A DNA stretch of 64,000 bases from CAZTGB01 sp964612965 (GTDB taxonomy: Bacteria > Patescibacteriota > Microgenomatia > UBA8517), in contig CAZTGB010000004.1 in the NCBI GenBank assembly GCA_964612965.1, positions 4,158-68,157 on the forward strand. The letters run 5' to 3'. How positions within the stretch are numbered: the first letter of the stretch is position 1; the number at the start of each line of letters is the position of its first letter. The position numbers and the translations under genes were made by a program. The notes under the pieces are model-generated. The model was given only the letters and a program-made list of their open reading frames with translations, searched no databases and was not told the origin of the DNA. This document shows, in pieces, positions 7,507-14,832 of the stretch.

Positions 7507-8559
7507 ATGATAATCCCACTGTTCCAGAAACAACCCAATAGTCCAATTATCAAATTGGCATTCATTTGTTTGGGAACATTCCTGCTTGGAATTGTAGGCA
7601 CCTACTCTGTTCTTGGTTTAGTTATTAAAAAACCAAATCAAAATTCAGCTCCAACTAAAACATATAATAATCTTTTCGATACCGCTAAAGTAAGTGATGA
7701 GTCAAAAAACCAAGAATTTAACGCAGTTCTACTTGGTTCCGGAGGGTTCGGCCACTCAGGAGGCGGGCTAACAGATAGTATTATTGTTGTGCACGTAAAT
7801 TCCGAAGATAAAAAGGCAGCAATAATCTCTGTACCACGTGATTTATATGTCCCAGGGAATAGAAAAATAAATGCAGAAGTTTCAGTCAATGGAGTGGACA
7901 GCATTAAAAGCGTTCTTGATGAGGTAACGGGCATTCCAATTAATAAATATGCATCGATTGACTTTAATAGCCTAATTAAATTAATTGATACTCTTGGAGG
8001 AATTGAGGTCGAGGTTCCAAAGACATTTAATGATAACTTCTATCCCATAAAAGGTCTTGAAAATGAACTTTGTGGAAAAAGTCCTGAGGAAGTAGCTTCA
8101 CTTCATACAAAGTATTCTGGTTTTGAACTAGAAAAGCAGTTTACATGCCGTTATGAACAAATTCATTTTGACAAAGGAGTAACACAAATTGATGGTGAAA
8201 CTGCATTAAAATTTGCAAGAAGTAGACATGGAGATAGCGACTTTGGAAGAAGCGAGAGACAATTCTCAATTCTTTTAGGTATTGTTAAAAAACTGTCAAC
8301 TGAAAGTCCATTCAAAAACATTAAAGACGCATATGAAGATTTGTCCAGTCTAGTTCAAACGGATTTAAACGTTGATGAAGCAATTGAATTATTTAATCTA
8401 TATGGAAATCCCGAAAAATATGAAATAACTCAAATTTACCTTACAGATCAAAATGTTTTGGTTTCCGGAAAAAGTAGTATTGGTGAATATATACTCTTAC
8501 CCAAGAGTGGAAAGAATAACTTTAATGAAATTAAAGAATTTATTTCTTCAAAACTCTGA
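7507..8559 (+). CDS. LytR-CpsA-Psr (LCP) family glycopolymer transferase
   Basis: Membrane-anchored enzyme whose family transfers lipid-linked polysaccharides onto peptidoglycan. One N-terminal transmembrane helix (about residues 15-40) is followed by an extracytoplasmic LCP domain with the expected residues: the TDSIIVVHV strand, SVPRDLYVP (Arg111), YASIDFNSLIKLIDTLGGIEV, and FARSRHGDSDFGRSERQ (about 235-251, Arg-rich phosphate-binding segment). No LytR_C domain follows. Its 3' end overlaps the convergent PIG-L gene by 20 nt. It is the best candidate for attaching glycans made by the locus to its right, which is inference. Confidence 0.93.
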   Translation: MIIPLFQKQPNSPIIKLAFICLGTFLLGIVGTYSVLGLVIKKPNQNSAPTKTYNNLFDTAKVSDESKNQEFNAVLLGSGGFGHSGGGLTDSIIVVHVNSEDKKAAIISVPRDLYVPGNRKINAEVSVNGVDSIKSVLDEVTGIPINKYASIDFNSLIKLIDTLGGIEVEVPKTFNDNFYPIKGLENELCGKSPEEVASLHTKYSGFELEKQFTCRYEQIHFDKGVTQIDGETALKFARSRHGDSDFGRSERQFSILLGIVKKLSTESPFKNIKDAYEDLSSLVQTDLNVDEAIELFNLYGNPEKYEITQIYLTDQNVLVSGKSSIGEYILLPKSGKNNFNEIKEFISSKL

Positions 8560-9214
8560 AATATTCTTTCTTTAAATATTTTCTAAAAATGGTGAGGATC
8601 CAAATCGCGTCAACCCTTTGAGATTTATGAGCCCTCATAGCACTAACTTTAGTTTTGAAATATGGTTTAACATCTACTACTAAATCAACTTCACTTTCAT
8701 CATATCCCTGTGGAAAATAGACAAAATATTTCTTACCAATTAATCTTTTAATCTCACGCTTTTCACAAAAGTACATTAAATTCTTAACAAACGAAAGTCT
8801 TTCAAAAAGATAAGTTGTTTCCATTGCAACCGCTATATGGTCTAAGTGCCCCGAAACTCCGTTAATATCAAAGGTCATAAGGGTATCCGGCATAACATCT
8901 TCCAATATTTTTTTAATCGCTCCTGCAACTTCATGATAATTATTGTTGCAAAGTGAACCGTCTTTGAAATCTAGGAAATAGACATCCCTAACCCCTAAAA
9001 TTCTGGCAGAAGCTCTAAGTTCTTCTCTTCTTGTTTCTCCTAATTTATCTATGTTATTTCCTTTTGCAAACTTTTGATCAGCGTCTCCATTTGTTACACA
9101 AATCACACTAACCTCACATTTTTCTGAAAAGTATGCAATCGATCCACCTGGTCCAAACGCTTCATCATCGGGATGAGCAAAAACACAAACTAATTTTTTA
9201 GGTTCTATTGTCAT
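8540..9214 (-). CDS. PIG-L/LmbE family N-deacetylase
   Basis: Zinc-dependent deacetylase of GlcNAc-type substrates. Motifs: AHPDDEAFGPGG at residues 14-25 (His14, Asp17 as metal ligand and base) and GHLDHIAVA near residue 125. Length 224 is normal. It starts 2 nt after the msrB stop, so the two form an operon. Alongside a polysaccharide locus it may deacetylate a sugar in a glycolipid or glycan, but members also act on small thiols and antibiotics, so the substrate is open. Confidence 0.93.
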   Translation of the reverse strand: MTIEPKKLVCVFAHPDDEAFGPGGSIAYFSEKCEVSVICVTNGDADQKFAKGNNIDKLGETRREELRASARILGVRDVYFLDFKDGSLCNNNYHEVAGAIKKILEDVMPDTLMTFDINGVSGHLDHIAVAMETTYLFERLSFVKNLMYFCEKREIKRLIGKKYFVYFPQGYDESEVDLVVDVKPYFKTKVSAMRAHKSQRVDAIWILTIFRKYLKKEYFRVLKK

Positions 9215-9216
9215 TG

Positions 9217-9591
9217 TTATTTTTTAGGTTTGAAATCTAAAGCCAAAGAATTAATACAGTATCTTAAGGATGTTTTGTCGCTTGGTCCATCATTAAAAAC
9301 GTGACCCAAGTGGCTACCACAATTTGCGCAAGTTACCTCTGTTCTTATCATCCCTAAGCTTTCATCGGTTATCCTTTTAATGGCTTTTGAGTCTACCATA
9401 TCCCAAAAAGCAGGCCAACCTGTGCCAGAATCGTATTTAGTATCTGAAGAAAATAACTTCTGCCCACAAACAACACAAACATACATTCCGTTCTCCTTGT
9501 GCTTGTAATATTTTCCACTTCCTGGGGCTTCCGTTCCCTTTAAAAAACAAACATTATATTGTTCAGGCGTTAATTTCTTTTTAAGATCCAT
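9217..9591 (-). CDS. msrB: peptide-methionine (R)-S-oxide reductase
   Basis: Repairs oxidised methionine (R isomer) in proteins. The 124-residue protein has the complete family set: zinc-binding CVVC (Cys39, Cys42) and CANC (Cys88, Cys91), GTGWPAFW, GHVFNDGP and the catalytic RYCINS (Cys112). No signal peptide, so it is cytoplasmic. A TAAAAT box lies 5 nt before its ATG, just past the terminator at 9608-9633, so msrB and the PIG-L gene probably start their own leaderless transcript. Confidence 0.96.
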   Translation of the reverse strand: MDLKKKLTPEQYNVCFLKGTEAPGSGKYYKHKENGMYVCVVCGQKLFSSDTKYDSGTGWPAFWDMVDSKAIKRITDESLGMIRTEVTCANCGSHLGHVFNDGPSDKTSLRYCINSLALDFKPKK

Positions 9592-9596
9592 GTATT

Positions 9597-9602
9597 ATTT
9601 TA
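9597..9602 (-). promoter_or_regulatory. msrB -10 box, leaderless
   Basis: TAAAAT on the minus strand, 5 nt before the msrB ATG, directly after the T-tract of the upstream terminator. The position 17 nt upstream falls inside the terminator hairpin and does not resemble TTGACA, so this promoter is weakly supported. Confidence 0.4.
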
Positions 9603-9607
9603 CCACC

Positions 9608-9633
9608 AAAAAAGGAGCCCGAAAGCCCCTTTT
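9608..9633 (-). terminator. intrinsic terminator
   Basis: On the minus strand AAAAGG-GGC pairs with GCT-CCTTTT around a TTTCGG loop (nine pairs, one G-U) and ends in six T. It lies 131 nt beyond the exonuclease stop and 17 nt before the msrB start, so it separates the zinc operon from msrB. The G-U pair becomes an A-C mismatch on the plus strand, which supports the minus orientation. Confidence 0.75.
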
Positions 9634-9758
9634 ATCGACTAACTATTTAAACCCCTTCTATACAATTAGCAAAACGCCTGACCGGTGTTTACTTTATATA
9701 TTCCGAGACTAACTCCGAAATTAATCGGAGCGGAGGATTCAGACACTTAAGGAAAACT
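9634..9758 (-). other. gene-free structured stretch
   Basis: This is most of the 172-nt gap between the exonuclease and msrB. It has no credible reading frame. It contains one clean hairpin, CTCCGA-AATTAA-TCGGAG (9713-9730), with another TCCGAG copy at 9702-9707. Flanked by a weak hairpin at 9759-9777 and a strong terminator at 9608-9633, it could be a 3' UTR or a small RNA of about 130-150 nt. No known RNA family was recognised. Confidence 0.35.
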
Positions 9759-9777
9759 ATAGCCTAAAACAGGCTAT
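9759..9777 (-). terminator. weak terminator-like hairpin at exonuclease stop
   Basis: The minus strand reads ATAGCC-TGTTTTA-GGCTAT followed by AGTTTTCC. The exonuclease stop codon lies in the hairpin. The stem is only six pairs and the T-tract is short, so read-through to the terminator at 9608-9633 is likely. Confidence 0.45.
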
Positions 9778-10366
9778 TCTGTAAGGAATCTGGAGGCTCC
9801 GGATAACTAAAATCAACTTTTACATCATGGGTTTCATTCCAAAAATCAATAAATTTCAGATACCCATTTTGTAAGCCAAAGTCGTATATATCGCGAGTTA
9901 TAGCTACATCCATTTCGCAATACTTCTTAAGTTTTGCCAAGCTTTCAGTATCCCCTTTATTCCAGTAGGTAATGGCATTAGCCCCCGTATCATTTTTTGT
10001 TGAATTAAGTGTTGCCCGGGCCAAAGCATCCAAAGAAACTCGCTTACCTAAGTTTTGTCTAATTTTATTTAGAATGTCAAAATGAGAAAGTTTTACCCAA
10101 TGAGGGGGTAAGTATGGGGAAAGAGCTGGAACGTCAAAGCCAATCGAATTAAAACCAATTATCCTATCCGCCTTCTCAAAGTATGTAAACATTTTAGGAA
10201 AATCTTTTCCCCAAAAGCTAATCATTTCACCTTTAATTTCTTTTAGACTTTCATCAAGTTCTCGAACATAAAGTGAAACAATAGATACTCCCAACTTTGA
10301 AGGATCAAATTCGGGGGTTTCATCAAAAAACTTTTTAGTCTCACAATCAAAAATTACTTCAAACAT
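9764..10366 (-). CDS. DnaQ/RNase H-fold 3'-5' exonuclease, DEDDy type
   Basis: Predicted nuclease with the four acidic metal ligands of the DEDDy exonucleases: Asp7 and Glu9 in FDCET, Asp78 in GFNSIGFDVPAL, and Tyr149-x3-Asp153 in YCEMDVAITRDIY. The 200-residue protein is a lone domain with no helicase or polymerase fusion. It resembles the YprB-like ribonuclease H-fold group more than DnaQ proper. It follows yibE/F by 13 nt and is the last gene of the zinc operon; a link between zinc and this nuclease is not obvious. Confidence 0.85.
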   Translation of the reverse strand: MFEVIFDCETKKFFDETPEFDPSKLGVSIVSLYVRELDESLKEIKGEMISFWGKDFPKMFTYFEKADRIIGFNSIGFDVPALSPYLPPHWVKLSHFDILNKIRQNLGKRVSLDALARATLNSTKNDTGANAITYWNKGDTESLAKLKKYCEMDVAITRDIYDFGLQNGYLKFIDFWNETHDVKVDFSYPEPPDSLQNSLF

Positions 10367-10379
10367 ATGGAGACATATT

Positions 10380-11438
10380 TTAAGCTTTTCTTTTAGAAAC
10401 AGCTAGTGCAGCCAAAAAAGTGGTAACCGGAACAGCAAAAAGTAGCCCCATGCTCCCAGACAGTGTTCTAACAATTTCCTGTGAAATTAGTTCGCTGTTT
10501 ATCATAAACCAGATGGGATATTTCTGAGGATTTAATACTATAAAAAGAAAAATAGGAAGAGATGCCCCTGCATACGCAAGAATAAGCGTATTAACAAGAG
10601 ATGAAACATGCTCTTGGCCAATATTCAAAGTGCTTTTAACCAACTTCCCAAATGTCAATTGCGGGCTTTGTTTTTTTAATTCAAAAACTGTCGCCGATAA
10701 CCCAGTTGTTACATCATCTAATACTCCTAAAAATCCAATTATCATCCCTCCAAGAAGTAGCCCCCTAAAGTTTATCCCTGATGTAAGATCGCCAAACTGA
10801 AGCGCATAAACATCCTCACTTCCAAGTCCGGTAAGCCCTGTTAAGTTTACAAAAATGACAGAAAATATCCCGGCCAGAACTAGTGTAATAAAAGTAGAAA
10901 CAACAGCGATTGTAGTTTGTTTTGAAAATCCATGAGCTAGATAAATGCTAGTAACAAGAATTACAAGAGAGCCTACTATGCTTACAAAAATGGGATCTCG
11001 TCCTTCTATAATCGCTGGAACTATATATTTAACAATCACAGCCAAGCTCACAAACATTCCAAAGAATGATCCGAGTCCACGCCATCGGCTAAGAAGAAGA
11101 ACTAAAACAAAAAAGGAAATTACAATTGCTAATATTTCATTTAATCTATGTTTGTCTATTATCTGATAGCTAACATCGCTTTCAGAAAATATCGTTTTAT
11201 TTACAACAACGATATCACCCACTTTTATATTCAACCCCGCATAGGGAACATTAAGCTCCTCGCCTTTTTGGGCGCCTTCCAGAAAAATAACTTTCGCTTC
11301 GTTATCGCTCATTATCCAAACGATCTTTGCCTTAACAACCTCATCTTTGGGGATAGAAACATTCTCCTGGGCATAAGAAAAAACTGGAAATGCAAAAAAC
11401 AACAATAGGATAATAAATACCAATAACTTTTTAATCAT
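10380..11438 (-). CDS. YibE/F-like multi-pass membrane protein
   Basis: 352 residues: a signal-like first helix (about 4-22), an extracytoplasmic beta domain (about 25-105, with KAKIVWI, KVGDIVVV), then about seven transmembrane helices. The segment GMIIGFLGVLDDVTTGLSATVFEL and the C-terminal SGSMGLLFAVPVTTFLAAL match the YibE/F family, whose transport substrate is unproven. Its ATG overlaps the znuB stop by 4 nt, tying it to the zinc uptake operon, so a role in metal handling is a reasonable inference. Confidence 0.88.
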   Translation of the reverse strand: MIKKLLVFIILLLFFAFPVFSYAQENVSIPKDEVVKAKIVWIMSDNEAKVIFLEGAQKGEELNVPYAGLNIKVGDIVVVNKTIFSESDVSYQIIDKHRLNEILAIVISFFVLVLLLSRWRGLGSFFGMFVSLAVIVKYIVPAIIEGRDPIFVSIVGSLVILVTSIYLAHGFSKQTTIAVVSTFITLVLAGIFSVIFVNLTGLTGLGSEDVYALQFGDLTSGINFRGLLLGGMIIGFLGVLDDVTTGLSATVFELKKQSPQLTFGKLVKSTLNIGQEHVSSLVNTLILAYAGASLPIFLFIVLNPQKYPIWFMINSELISQEIVRTLSGSMGLLFAVPVTTFLAALAVSKRKA

Positions 11439-12226
11439 TTCAAAATTGATGTTATAAGAAAAACCAGAAGGGCAAGTAGTACTATTACCCCTCCCGCAGG
11501 CAAGCTTAGGTAATAAGCCAATATAAGTCCTGCTAATACTGAAAACAAGGCAATCAACACAGAAAGAAATAAAGCTTGCTTGAAGCTTTTAGCTATTAAT
11601 TGAGCCGTAATAACTGGAATAACTAACAACGCTCCTATTAAAAGTATTCCGACTATCCTCATAGCCAGAGAGACGGTAACTGCAGTTAAAACAATAAGAA
11701 GCAAATTTACAAATTTAACTTTTACACCGCTTACTTTTGCCCCCTCTTCATCAAAAGCCACGAAGAATAATTGTTTATAAAATATAAATATAATAAAGGT
11801 TGTAAGAGCCGCCAATCCAAGAATTAACATTAAATCTGTTGTCCCAACAGTTGAAATGCTCCCAAAAAGAAAGCTGAAAAGATTTGAATTAAAGCCTTTG
11901 GCAATACTAAGAAGCACTACTGAAAGCGCAAGCCCTCCAGGCAAAAACATCGCAAGAACCGCCTCTCCCGATACATTTTGTTTTGTTCTGATTATCTCGA
12001 TTGCAATCGCTGCTAAAATTGTTATAGCAAGAGTTGTAATTATCGGAGCGATCCCAAGAAGTAGTCCTATCGCGACCCCTGAAAGAGCAACGTGAGAAAG
12101 AGTATCGCCTATCAAAGAAAACCTGCGAACTACTAAAAAAGTTCCAATTAAAGGAGCAATAACAGCAATTGCAACTCCCGCAATAATTGCCCGAATCATA
12201 AAACTGTATTGAAAAATTTCAAGCAT
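11435..12226 (-). CDS. znuB: zinc/manganese ABC transporter, permease
   Basis: Integral membrane permease of a metal ABC importer (ABC-3 family), with about eight to nine helices and the family segments RRFSLIGDTLSHVALSGVAIG, NVSGEAVLAMFLPGGLA and RIVGILLIGALLVIPVITA. I place the start at the ATG at 12226 (MLEIFQYSFM), which overlaps the znuC stop by 8 nt; an upstream ATG at 12253 adds nine residues (MWHTITIMI) that are out of keeping with the family. The downstream end overlaps yibE/F by 4 nt. Confidence 0.93.
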   Translation of the reverse strand: MLEIFQYSFMIRAIIAGVAIAVIAPLIGTFLVVRRFSLIGDTLSHVALSGVAIGLLLGIAPIITTLAITILAAIAIEIIRTKQNVSGEAVLAMFLPGGLALSVVLLSIAKGFNSNLFSFLFGSISTVGTTDLMLILGLAALTTFIIFIFYKQLFFVAFDEEGAKVSGVKVKFVNLLLIVLTAVTVSLAMRIVGILLIGALLVIPVITAQLIAKSFKQALFLSVLIALFSVLAGLILAYYLSLPAGGVIVLLALLVFLITSILK

Positions 12227-12983
12227 GATCATGATTGTGATGGTGTGCCACAAATTTCATATCTTTTCCATAAATCTTCTCTAAATAATCCTCTTTAATA
12301 AATTCCTTAGGAGTCAAATGACAAATCAACCTTCCGTTTATGCAGGCAACCACCGATACCTCATTGGTAACTACATCAATATCATGGGAAACCATAATTA
12401 AAGTGAGTCCAAAATCCCTATTCAATTTTCTTAAAAGGCTATAAAAATCCTTCTGGGCATCAACATCAACCCCGGAAGTGGGTTCATCTAAAATTAGAAG
12501 CTCGGGATTTGATACAAGTGCTCTTGCAATAAAACCTCTCTGCGCCTGCCCCCCTGATAGTTCTCTCAGTTGTGATTTTCTTAAACTTTCAATACCAGCT
12601 ACTTTTAAAGCATCTTCTACGTTTCTTGATTTATTCTTATTAATCCTACCCATCTCAACAATTTCCTCAACCGTTACTGGAAAATTAAATACTTGTGACC
12701 CAGCTTTTTGAGGAATGTACGAAATTTTTCCCCAGTCATTAAATTTATCAAGATCACTCCCAAAAATCTGAATATGACCTTCTGTGGGGGTTAAAAAACC
12801 CAAAATTAATTTAAGAAGAGTTGTCTTGCCGCTTCCATTGGGTCCAATAAGCCCTAAAAAATCTCCTTTTTTAACATCGAATGTAATATTTTTCAAAACT
12901 GGTATTCCTCCATAAGTAAAGCTGACATTATCAATTTTAACTAAAGGTTGAGTTTCAGAAGAAATAGACTTATTTATTTGCAT
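12219..12983 (-). CDS. znuC: zinc/manganese ABC transporter, ATP-binding protein
   Basis: ATPase subunit of the metal importer. Relative to the ATG at 12983: Walker A GPNGSGKT (47-54), signature LSGGQAQR, Walker B LLILDEPTSGVD, switch His in MVSHD. The C-terminus ends HHHNHDHA, a metal-binding tail typical of zinc ABC ATPases. A longer frame to 13064 would add 27 residues overlapping znuA by 74 nt, and those residues look unlike the family, so the ATG at 12983, 8 nt after the znuA stop, is preferred. Confidence 0.94.
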   Translation of the reverse strand: MQINKSISSETQPLVKIDNVSFTYGGIPVLKNITFDVKKGDFLGLIGPNGSGKTTLLKLILGFLTPTEGHIQIFGSDLDKFNDWGKISYIPQKAGSQVFNFPVTVEEIVEMGRINKNKSRNVEDALKVAGIESLRKSQLRELSGGQAQRGFIARALVSNPELLILDEPTSGVDVDAQKDFYSLLRKLNRDFGLTLIMVSHDIDVVTNEVSVVACINGRLICHLTPKEFIKEDYLEKIYGKDMKFVAHHHNHDHA

Positions 12984-12990
12984 TGGGTTT

Positions 12991-13905
12991 TTATTGACAT
13001 GATAGGGCAATCTTGAGGTTTTTAAGATTTTCTCTTTGAATAGAAAAATAATCCTCTCCTTCATTCTGCTCCTCAGAAGTTAATCCTTCAATAGGATTAA
13101 AAACCAGGGTTTGCGCTCCAATTTCATTCGCAATCGTTTCAGCAAGCTTGGGGCTTAGAAGTGTCTCAAAGAAAATATATTTTATATTATTTTCTTTGGC
13201 AAATTTAGAAACCTCGGCAATGTCTCGAGCTGAAGGCTCAATTTCGGGAGACAAACCAGAAATAGCAACTTGTTTTAAATTGTATCTTGATGCCAAATAA
13301 CCGAAAGCTGCGTGCGAAGTAATAATATCTCGAGTTGAACAGTTTTTGAGGCCATTTTTAAACTCACTATCTAATTTATCAAATTCACTATCTAATTTTT
13401 TAGATTGGGCTTCATAATAATTTTTGTTTTGAGGATCAATCTTAATTAACTCGACTAAAATTTTATCTGAGACTTCTTTTGCTAAAACTGGATCAAGCCA
13501 AATGTGAGGATCTTGAATTTTCTCCCCCTCCTCAACAATTTCTTTATCAGCCAGTCCCTCAGCCACCTCTAATACGTTTACATTTTTGTTTTTGACTAAA
13601 AACTTAACTTTTTCTCCCCAAGGCTCAAAAGAAACTCCATTAAGAACTAAAAGCTTGCTGTTCTCAATTGCAGAAATATCGGAGGTGGAAGGTTCGTAAT
13701 CATGAGGTTCAGCCCCCGCGGGAGTAACATTCAGCACTTCAACTGCCTCACCCCCGATTTGACTTGAAAAAAAATAGAGAGGGTAAAAAGAGGCTACAAT
13801 GCCGGTCTTCCCAGATGAAATTGGTTTTATTTCCTTTTGCTTTAAAATATAAATAACTGCTAAAGCTACTAAAAGAATAAGAATTACTATAATTGTTTTT
13901 TTCAT
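12991..13905 (-). CDS. znuA: zinc/manganese ABC transporter, substrate-binding protein
   Basis: Extracytoplasmic metal-binding protein of the ZnuA/TroA cluster, 304 residues, with an N-terminal membrane anchor (about 4-21) and no lipobox Cys. Likely ligands: His68 (GAEPHDYEPS), His134 (DPHIWLDP), His198 (TSHAAFGYLA) and Glu247 (IFFETLL). The His-rich loop of many ZnuA proteins is absent. Residues 170-183 repeat KLDSEF with a 7-residue period, encoded by a 21-bp tandem duplication (13364-13398). It starts 1 nt after the zur stop. Zinc rather than manganese is inferred from the His-tailed ATPase and the Fur-type regulator. Confidence 0.93.
   Translation of the reverse strand: MKKTIIVILILLVALAVIYILKQKEIKPISSGKTGIVASFYPLYFFSSQIGGEAVEVLNVTPAGAEPHDYEPSTSDISAIENSKLLVLNGVSFEPWGEKVKFLVKNKNVNVLEVAEGLADKEIVEEGEKIQDPHIWLDPVLAKEVSDKILVELIKIDPQNKNYYEAQSKKLDSEFDKLDSEFKNGLKNCSTRDIITSHAAFGYLASRYNLKQVAISGLSPEIEPSARDIAEVSKFAKENNIKYIFFETLLSPKLAETIANEIGAQTLVFNPIEGLTSEEQNEGEDYFSIQRENLKNLKIALSCQ
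13364..13398 (-). repeat. 21-bp tandem duplication within znuA
   Basis: The 14-mer TCACTATCTAATTT (plus strand) occurs at 13364-13377 and again at 13385-13398, a 21-bp period that adds one heptad (KLDSEFD) to a charged helix of ZnuA. It keeps frame. Confidence 0.7.
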
Positions 13906-13906
13906 C

Positions 13907-14251
13907 CTACTTTTGACAATTCACACAAAGTCCAAAGAATTCTAAATTGTGTTTAATTACTTTAAATTCCCTAGGCAGCTTAAAATTCTCCTCAATTTCA
14001 ATGTCAGTTACCTTTTTGCAATCAAGGCATACTAAATGGTGATGGTGTCTTGCCTCTTTTAACTCATATCTTTTTTTACCATCCCCGAAATCTACTTCCT
14101 TTATAAATCCTGTATTCTCAAGAAAACTCAGTTCCCGATAAATAGTGGTCTTATTAACCTTAACTTCTTTTAATAAATCCATAGCACTTACGGGGTATGG
14201 TGTGTTTGTAAAAATGCTTAAAATTTGATTTCTTGCCTTCGTATTTCGCAT
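13907..14251 (-). CDS. zur: Fur-family regulator, probable Zur
   Basis: Metal-responsive repressor. From the ATG at 14251 it has 114 residues: a winged-helix part (ARNQILSIF, VNKTTIYRELSFLENTGFIKEV), the metal site HHHHLVCLDC, and a second CxxC (CVNC) near the C-terminus. It directly precedes znuA, so zinc is the likely signal. A longer start at 14281 would place the palindromic operator and -10 box inside the coding region; MRNTKARNQIL is the family-like start. Autoregulation is suggested by the operator at 14265-14281. Confidence 0.92.
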   Translation of the reverse strand: MRNTKARNQILSIFTNTPYPVSAMDLLKEVKVNKTTIYRELSFLENTGFIKEVDFGDGKKRYELKEARHHHHLVCLDCKKVTDIEIEENFKLPREFKVIKHNLEFFGLCVNCQK

Positions 14252-14258
14252 TAAAAGT

Positions 14259-14288
14259 ATCTTAATGCAACTTAGTTGCATCTGTCAA
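14259..14288 (-). promoter_or_regulatory. zur-znu promoter, leaderless
   Basis: TTGACA (14288-14283), 18-nt spacer, TAAGAT (14264-14259) on the minus strand, then 7 nt to the zur ATG at 14251. Transcription should begin at or next to the start codon. The -35 box overlaps the recO stop codon. Confidence 0.75.
14265..14281 (-). promoter_or_regulatory. probable Zur operator (perfect palindrome)
   Basis: ATGCAAC-TAA-GTTGCAT is a perfect 7-3-7 inverted repeat that fills the spacer between the -35 and -10 boxes. Fur-family repressors bind such AT-rich dyads; the location would block RNA polymerase. Assignment to Zur rests on adjacency to zur and znuA. Confidence 0.72.
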
Positions 14289-14830
14289 GAAGATAATATT
14301 TTACCTACTCTTATTGAAGACAAACTTCTTTCAATAACTTCTTCAAGTTTTGTGTCAGGATTATCTAAGCTTTTCCCTTCCGGCCAATACCCCAAAATCT
14401 CAAGCAATCTAGTCACAAAACTTAATCGCAAATTTTTCAATTCATTTGCAGTTTTTAGCTTTTCCAAGCTCTCATTAATTAAGTTAAAAACTTCAGTATT
14501 ATTTTCGCCTTCATGAGTAATTTTTCCAATTACCTCCATAAAATAGTATGCAAGTGAAACCCTTTTCAAGTTATTTTTGATTTCTTTGAAATCATCAATT
14601 ACTTCAGCTTCTGTCATTAAATCCAATCCATGCCCTATCGAAGCCTGAAATAATATTTTATTAAATACCTCAATATGCCCGCGCTTTCGACTTTTCGGTC
14701 GTCTTATTCCCTTTGCAATTAGTGACAATTTACCTCGGTTCCTTGAAAAAATTATTAAGATTTTATCTGCTTCCCCATAATTTCTTTTAGCAAGAACTAT
14801 ACCTTCTGAAGTGTATGAACGGAGATGCAT
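14285..14830 (-). CDS. recO: DNA repair protein RecO
   Basis: Recombination mediator helping load RecA at gaps. The N-terminal OB-fold is clear: TSEGIVLAKRNYGEADKILIIFSRNRGKLSLIAKGIRRPKSR, followed by a helical part (ATG at 14830, 181 residues). At 181 residues it is about 60 shorter than common RecO and lacks the C-terminal Cys zinc site, as in many reduced genomes. It begins 2 nt after the stop of the upstream small gene. Confidence 0.9.
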   Translation of the reverse strand: MHLRSYTSEGIVLAKRNYGEADKILIIFSRNRGKLSLIAKGIRRPKSRKRGHIEVFNKILFQASIGHGLDLMTEAEVIDDFKEIKNNLKRVSLAYYFMEVIGKITHEGENNTEVFNLINESLEKLKTANELKNLRLSFVTRLLEILGYWPEGKSLDNPDTKLEEVIERSLSSIRVGKILSS

Positions 14831-14832
14831 GC

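Noticed and set aside
9728..9745. tRNA-like 3' end (minus strand resembles a T-arm plus acceptor, ending CTCCGCTCC)
   Set aside because: No matching 5' acceptor strand, D-arm or anticodon arm could be found within 100 nt, and the T-loop lacks TTC.
12984..13064. 27-residue N-terminal extension of znuC
   Set aside because: It overlaps znuA by 74 nt and is unlike ABC ATPases; the ATG at 12983 suits the gene order.
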